Source of the DNA: Trebouxia sp. TZW2008
Taxonomy: Eukaryota; Chlorophyta; Trebouxiophyceae; Trebouxiales; Trebouxiaceae
Length of the DNA stretch: 64,000 nt
NCBI GenBank assembly: GCA_002118135.1
Contig: BDIU01000374.1
Location: 167,559-231,558 of the forward strand
Direction of reading: 5' to 3'
Of the stretch, positions 57,766 through 64,000 are shown piece by piece (within the stretch, counting starts at the first letter, position 1; every line of letters starts with the position of its first letter). The notes beneath the pieces were generated by a model that was not told the origin of the DNA, did not search any database, and saw only the letters and a list, made by a program, of their open reading frames with translations. Made by a program: the position numbers and the translations under genes.

Positions 57766-60650
57766 ATGAAGTTCGCGGTACCGGTAGCTGTATGGATGTG
57801 TCTGACCATGGCGCTGAGTATGCTTATAACTCAGGTGCGTGCATGCCAACCAGCGCTGCTGTTGTTTGAGCTAGCACTGAAACTACAAAAGTTGTCAGTG
57901 CTGTTGCATAGAGGTCTGCTCAAGTCCTGCTTGCGTCCGCACAGGCGCAAGATCTGAGTTTGAACCCTTTCGTGCTCAAAAACGCCAACGGGTGTGAAGC
58001 GCACATTTTACCCTACGGAGCTATCATGCAGAAGCTCTTGATTCCAGACGCAAACGGAACGTTGCAGGACATCGCGCTGGGGTTCGACGATCTCGAGCCG
58101 TACGGGGTACGCTCGAGAGCTTCAAGTTGCTTACTGTTCACGCCCACTTGCTCACTAAACATGATGTCATGCTGCGCAGAATGGTACTAGCCCGTACTTT
58201 GGAGCTCTTGTTGGCAGAGTCGCAAACCGTGTGGCCAACTCTACCTTGACGCTGGACGGCGAGACGTATCACGTAGTGGGAAACGAAAACAGCACCTCGT
58301 TGCATGGCGGGAAGATCGGATTCAGTCGGCATTTTTGGCAGGGCGAGACCTTCATCAACGGAACAAATCAGGCGGTCAAACTGCAGTACCTCAGTCCAGC
58401 CGGAGATCAAGAAAGTCAGCTGCCAACGTTGCAAATGAGGCTGAATTCTTGACAGCATGCACTGTTGCAAATGGCTTCAAAGTACACAGCCCTGCTTGCA
58501 CAGCTCAGCGCTCATCATGGCTGCCTATGTTGTACCTCGCCTCAAGCAAAAAGCAATGCTGCCAAAACCAATCATTCACCAATCATTCTTTCTCTCCTTT
58601 GTTCCTTTTAATGTTATCACATCACAACCAGTGGCTTGAGTCACTCAACATGGTGTTGCATGAACGCTTAATTTTCTTGATGCTTGCAAGGATATCCTGG
58701 CAATTTAACAGCAACAGTCACCTACATGCTGACAGCTGATAACACAATGGAGATTGTCATGCAAGCTACTACAGATGCCGCCACGCATGTGAATTTGGCT
58801 CAACACACCTACTTCAACTTGAACGGAGTCAATTCGACCTCAACGATCCTCAACCACAACGCACAAATTGATGCGTAAGTCAGATGACACACATGGTTCT
58901 GCAATCTGTTGTCTCATGCACATGACAAGCTGAGTAGTTGCGCTGCTTAGGCTCGCCAAAGACCGTGCACATCACTTGATACATCAAGTTTGTCAACTTG
59001 TAGTATCTGCCTCTTTGCAAGCATCTTGACAAGCCTTCAGACTCAATGCTTATGCTCATTTGGCATTGTAGCTTCATGTCACAGATTTCAGCAAAGCTTC
59101 CGATGAAATTTGAATGTTGAAGCCTCAATAGCAGAATGGATCTTGCAGGGCGTACATCACCCCAGTGGACGAAGCTTTAATTCCCACTGGTGATTTTGAG
59201 GCAGTTGCTGGAACAGTCTTTGACCTCAACAACTCTGCTTTGCTAAACGACACAATTACCAAGGTAAGTCTTTTGCTTCTCACAATTTGGACTTAGTTGC
59301 CACATCAAGCAGAACTTTGCTTGGAATGACATTTCCTAGTGAAGATGCTAGCATTGAATGCGCATATATTTTGCTATACGTACTTGCGTGCATGCAGCCT
59401 TCAAATGTGGATTTACAAGTCATTGCAGGCAATGGCTAACATGTGCAAGCTGATTTAGGCTCAAGCAAGCCAATGCCCCGTGACTGTCTATTGATGAAGA
59501 GTGGACACTGGGTTGCATGTTTCTGCACTTGGCATGTGTATGAAGCCGATGATGAGGCTGTCTAGACCAAGATCTATGGCAATCATGTTGTTTAGCAATT
59601 TGCGTTTGCTGCGGCTCATTGAGGACTAATGATTGATTTATGCACAGGTTCCAGGCTCTCCAGCAGGGTATGACATCAACTATGTTCTGTTTGGCTTGAA
59701 TGGAACGCAAGCTGCCAACATGACCCAAAATGGCAAGATCTTTGCCACGTAAGACCTGCAACATGCCTTTTTACTCGCATACATGTGCATGGGCATCTTG
59801 CATTGTCGAAATCTTGATTCGCGTGGTACTGGCATTCATCCTCATACACCTTAGCTTTGGTTGAAATCTCCAAAGACCTTACCTTAAGCTGTCATGCCAA
59901 AAAACGTTGCAAGTTTTGGGTTCATCATTGAAGCCAAGTGTGTCTTGGTATGTTGCCAACAAAATCGCAATCACTGGCTGTTTTGATGCTGTATATACTG
60001 CTGATCACAAGCAGTACTTGTTGATTGCAGGCCAAGGTATGCAGCAACCATCTCATCTCCCAAAACAGGCATCAGTCTAGAGCTAGAGACAACGTCGCCT
60101 GGACTGCAATTTTACACCGGCAATCAACTGAACAGCACAAGTCCCATCACAGGCAAAAATGGCGTCAAGTATCCTCAATACAGTGGGTTTGCTATCGAGA
60201 CACAGGTAATTGCCTGCTTCTTAATCACTTACAAACCCTTGATTTGCAGATGTCGTGCTTTGCAAAATGACCAAAGTGAATGCAATTCTAGACGGAAAAA
60301 CTGCAGCAACATTCATTGCGCTGATTGAGTAAGAAAGGATGCTCTTTTGTTGCTGTCAGCTGTGTGAGCTTTGTTCTGAAGCATGTTGTTCAAGCACACT
60401 GTCAGAAGTTGGTACATCATAGTATCTACTTGCATGTGTTGCAATGGGCAAACAACTGCCCATGCATATTGGGCCTCACACGTCTTACAGACAAGCAATT
60501 CACATGCGCTGTGATGTGCAGGATTTTTCTGATGCCATCAACATCCCAAGCTTCCTAAGCATGGTCTTACGACCTGGGCAAACTTACACAAACATTGCTG
60601 TGTGGCGCTTCAGCAACATCACGGTGAGCGCTGTTAATTATAAAAGTTAG
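57766..60650 (+). CDS. Aldose 1-epimerase (galactose mutarotase), secreted
   Basis: Interconverts alpha and beta anomers of galactose, glucose and similar sugars. Exons 57766-57834, 57945-58106, 58180-58414, 58691-58874, 59149-59263, 59648-59748, 60031-60205 and 60522-60650 give 389 residues; all phases close. The first exon is a clean signal peptide (MKFAVPVAVWMCLTMALSML) and many N-x-S/T sites follow, so it probably enters the secretory pathway, unlike cytosolic GalM. Family blocks: YGAIMQKLLIPD, YFGALVGRVANRV, SLHGGKIGFSRHFW, NLAQHTYFNLNG (catalytic His) and SGFAIETQ (catalytic Glu), then FLSMVLRPGQTY. The splice at 58414/58691 yields ERYPGN where most members have a Gly before the aromatic. 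The last exon reads through a GTGAGC to a stop at 60650. Confidence 0.93.
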
Positions 60651-62572
60651 ACACACACATGTCCACTTGCTTGAGAATCCTTAATTTGGCTTCACTTAAG
60701 GGAAGCTTGCAAAGCTTTGCAAGTTGGTGGCGGCAAATCTTGACATGTGGCAGTGCAATTTGACATGAGTGTGAAGGTTTGCACAGCTGCTAGCATGCAC
60801 TGGGCTTGCTTGCACATTGTGGACAATGGGATGTTGCAAGTAATCATAAATTAGATGTGATAAGGCACTATTGCACAAATCATATCCTGGTCAAGCTCGA
60901 GTACCTGCAATGCTTAACAACAAAGTACAGAGTGTTTGTGCGTATGGTGATTCATACAGCTTGACGTAGCTTGCTGCATGTCTTGTGTTTTGAGCTCAAC
61001 TTGACGATGACATGCAGGCTTAGTCGGGTTAAAGTGGAGCCGCAAATCATGTGGATAGCCATTGCTACAATCTCCAAGTCTTAGACAATGGGTCAACTTG
61101 TATGGCAAAGATGTCAGCAGATCACGTTTGTTTGTTCATGAAGTCAAGAAAGTATCATTCTGTGATAGCAGTTTGCAATTGGCAGTGACAGCGTCTGCTA
61201 GCATTTGATGCGCTTGACAAGAGGAGTTTATTATGTCTCAGGACCACCTTGACAAGGTCACCAACGCTCTTTGTTACTTGAAGCTCACAACCATGTCATA
61301 TGCATTGTAATTCTGTGCTCATCTAAGAGACATGCATATGCATTTTAGGCAACAATATTGCAGCATCACATAGCCAAGTGCACTTGCAGCTTGATTTTGC
61401 ATTTGAAGCTAACGCCCAAGACACATAGCACAACTATATGCATGCGCATTTTGTATCTCTTTTGACAAAACAGCTTTCACCATGGGGTGACTTTAGCACA
61501 CACAGTGTGTTTGACGCTGGCACCATGTCACGCTGAGCCTTGTTCGCTCTGTCAACAGTGTTGTGGCAGCCTTTGCAAACACAGATTCAGCTTGCAAGAT
61601 CAACGTCCAGCTTTTATAGAACTAAGACTCATCAGCATGCTTGGTGCAAGCAGATGGTGATGGAGATACAAGTGCAATCGACAGATTAATGGGCTTATCG
61701 ACAAAACACACTCATGCCTGATTAGTTTATTGTTCGCATTCTCTGCTCACTTTTTGGCAGCGGGTGCTTGCAAATCTCTATGATTGCGCATGCAGATTTA
61801 ATACACTAAGACCGTCTGCTGCTCAAATTGCACAGCTGCACACAGCTGTTGATGTCAGGGCGGTGTGTTCCTGCTGCTTAGCCAAGCCTCAGCAATGCAA
61901 ACCATTCTCAATAGCAGCTTGACAGGTTCGGCATAACGTTGCAGGCATGCATGCGAGATTGCTGTCAGGAGCTGTACCGTGCTGTTCACATATCACGCTG
62001 TGCTGTTCAAGTGCTAAAAATGTATGTGTGCTTGTGCAACAGATGTATGCAGCAAAGCAGGCTGCAGGTCTTAGCACTTTCCGCAATTATACTTGTTATT
62101 TGCAGAAGCTGCTGCTTGAGAGTTTGGACGCAAGCAATCTCATTTTCACTGTCTCAAACTGTGTCTTATGTTACAATTGGTGCATTCGCTGGCGTTGAAA
62201 TTGTGTACAGGACAGGGAATCGTCTGGTATTGATCACTTTGATCAGCGTCACGTCTTGCCGAGGGCGTCATGCTGACCGCTTCTTGCGACTCACGCACGG
62301 CGACGCTGCTGAACAGGCCTCATCTAATGCTGCCGCACAGACGCTGATGCCGTGCAGATTAAGAGGTTGTCCCCTTGCTGCGCGCCCTATATCGAAATAT
62401 ACGTCTTGGGATTCGAAATGACGCTCGAGGCGCTAGGTCAAGGTCGAGGCCGCAGGCCGACACCGCAAACCTTCGCAGAGAGCGTCATTGAGAAACCTTA
62501 GGACGTATACTGAGATCTAAAACCAGATGATGTTCTCTGCAATGCTAGTCCTTGTTTGCTCGATGTTCACAG
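60651..62572. other. Long stretch without a recognised gene
   Basis: About 1.9 kb after the epimerase. Several short open frames occur on both strands, but none shows a domain, a convincing transit or signal peptide, or an in-phase splice chain. A Met at 62418 (MTLEALGQG) close to the next exons could be the start of the following gene, but its phase does not join cleanly. Confidence 0.4.
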
Positions 62573-63343
62573 GGCTGATGCTGAGGCCCAAGCAGATTTG
62601 AAAAGCGCAGAATACGAGGCAGCATTTACTCGATCCAGACGCTTGTCAATTGGACAGGAGGAGTACGACGCAAGTCTTGAGTTGCGGGAGGTACAGTTGT
62701 TTGCATCGACGTCAAAGTCGACCGCACACTTCAAATTTTGATCTGCCGCGCCCTTGCAGCAGGAGAGCGAGAGCTTTCAGCAACAGCCTGGTGATTCAAA
62801 GGACACTATTGAGGTAGGCAGATATGGAGCTGCAGCTTTGTTGCGTTGAAGTTTCGCCTCCCAAAGTTTAAATTGCTAATGTCCGATCGCCAATTGCAGC
62901 CGCTGGGGCGCAGATGTACCCGATACTCTTCTAGCTTTGTCGAAAGAGAACACTCTCAGGACCACCAAAACTGCTGTTACAGCATGCCAGGAATGGCGGC
63001 TTTCTGTTTACAAAGACACAGCAGACATTGAGCACTTGCCAAAAAAAGTGGGGATCACACGTTAGATTTGCCGGTCAGGTGAACTGAAATCTTGTTTGAC
63101 AGCCCCCAACGTTCTTTGTTTTGCATTTTGTCAGCTGCAGAACTTAGTGATTTTGTGCTTGTGCAAGCAAGAAAAAAGAAAACCAAAGCACAATTAGATA
63201 AAGACATTCTGGGAGACTTGTACAAGGCAAACACTTATGACAGTCTGTTTCATTCCCTCCGACGTCACTTGCATGCTGCATGGGATAAGTTGTACAGATT
63301 GAATGGGAGACCAACTTACGAGGAGCCATTGATTTCTGCCTGA
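62573..63343 (+). CDS. Possible Crypton-derived (DUF3504-like) protein, fragmentary
   Basis: Exon-like segments 62573-62690 (ADAEAQADLKSAEYEAAF, LSIGQEEYDASLELRE), 62760-62813 (ESESFQQQPGDSK), about 62901-63060 and about 63140-63343. The third, read in its best frame, gives WGADVPDTLLALSKENTLR, TTKTAVTACQEWRLSVY and IEHLPKK. The fourth gives LSDFVLVQARKKKTK and ANTYDSLFHSLRRHL. That order (N-T-x-x-T-T-x-x-A-x-x-x-x-x-x-W, then L-x-x-F-V-x-x-x-R-K-K, then a 'T-x-x-S-x-x-x-x-L-x-R-x-L' helix) is the pattern of Crypton-derived domains as in QRICH1 and ZMYM proteins. The join between segments 2 and 3 does not keep phase, so this may be an unrecognised splice or a decayed element. No catalytic Arg/Tyr region is visible before the edge. 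Confidence 0.4.
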
Positions 63344-63660
63344 AATAAGCCCCAATGGAAGCAGCTTCGAGACAATATGGATGTTACCATACGTAGGTGT
63401 GTATTCCTTTTCTTTGTCAATTTGCATGTCTTGTTTGTATTTTAACCCAATGGTGCTTGTTTTCAGGATCGTGAAAGATGGTAAAGGTGGTGTCCAACAT
63501 CAACAATTTTGGGAGCTCCAATGGGTTTCCCAATGGTCCAAGCTCGGCAACCAGCTCATGCGCATGCCCCAAGCACGTCCTCTGAAATGCAACAAGCCTT
63601 GTGTTTGTACAATTCTGGGTTCAATAACATGTTTACATATCAACAAAATGTGCACCGTTT

Positions 63661-63800
63661 CAGGGTTTAGGGTTTATTTATTTAGGGTTTAGTTTATTTA
63701 GGGTCGAGGGAGAAGTTTTTACAAAACCAAGGCAGTCTGTGCGCCCCCACCATGGCGTACATGCACCGCTAATTAGGGTTTAGGGTTTAACCACGATGCT
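63661..63800. repeat. Interstitial telomere-like repeats (TTTAGGG type)
   Basis: GGGTTTAGGGTTTATTTATT at about 63663 with further TTTAGGGTTT and TTTAGGG units to about 63705, and a second short cluster TTAGGGTTTAGGGTTTAA at about 63772. These are degenerate plant-type (TTTAGGG) units, too few for a chromosome end. Confidence 0.8.
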
Positions 63801-64000
63801 GACCAGCAGGCAGCTCAAACAGGCTGTGATGTCTTTGGTGCTCAGGTTGCACTTGGCCTTTATAGGGAGTGATCTTGCACAGAATTCACTGCAGCTGCCT
63901 CCCTGGCCTGTGAATGAGTCCTGCAAGGCCTGAAGCATCATGCAAACAGCATTCTGCAGTGCTCACCACCACAAAACACCCCAAACAGTCTCCAGTGCCA
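63801..64000. other. Unassigned right edge
   Basis: About 200 bases after the telomere-like repeats with no exon I can support. Confidence 0.4.

Noticed and set aside
60651..62572. Small open frames on both strands, including a 160-codon frame at 61939
   Set aside because: Cys-rich, low-information translations with no splice chain or family resemblance.

Overview
The window is nuclear DNA from a photosynthetic eukaryote, most likely a green alga of trebouxiophyte type. It carries a plastid chaperonin-60 beta gene, an early-light-induced (ELIP-type) protein, an ARA6-type Rab5 GTPase, a plant-type fatty acid amide hydrolase and plant-type TTTAGGG repeats. Every gene is cut into many short exons by spliceosomal introns that mostly end in TGCAG. 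No operons, tRNA, rRNA or CRISPR were seen. I rebuilt exon chains by joining reading frames across splice sites and checking that the phase closes; they are predictions from sequence alone, and the species is inference.

Layout: (1) 1-2084, minus: plastid CPN60-beta, cut off at the left edge. (2) 2578-3807, plus: GNAT acetyltransferase, divergent from CPN60. (3) 4740-6742, minus: LPCAT/LPEAT-type lysophospholipid acyltransferase. (4) 7129-8479, plus: Rab5 GTPase of ARA6 type, with N-terminal MGC and no C-terminal cysteine. (5) 9073-9967, minus: three-helix ELIP-like plastid protein. (6) 10351-52717, plus: one giant gene of about 77 exons and roughly 5,700 codons for a VPS13-family bridge-like lipid-transfer protein. 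(7) 53335-57122, minus: plant-type fatty acid amide hydrolase. (8) 57766-60650, plus: secreted aldose 1-epimerase. (9) about 62573-63343, plus: poorly resolved gene or remnant resembling Crypton-derived tyrosine-recombinase (DUF3504) proteins. Interstitial telomere-like repeats lie at 63661-63800.

Several genes share a membrane theme (VPS13 lipid transfer, lysophospholipid acyltransferase, Rab5 endosomal GTPase, fatty acid amide hydrolase), but nothing shows they act together.

The most unusual pattern is inside the VPS13 gene. At least nine introns hold decayed tandem copies of the neighbouring exon-intron junction. These range from a near-perfect 156-nt in-frame triplication (27832-28428) and a four-copy acceptor/exon-head array (36136-36434) to single echoes whose splice sites have mutated. 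The same gene has at least seven inferred GC-AG introns, against none resolved in its neighbours. It may therefore record ongoing intron and exon turnover by local tandem duplication.
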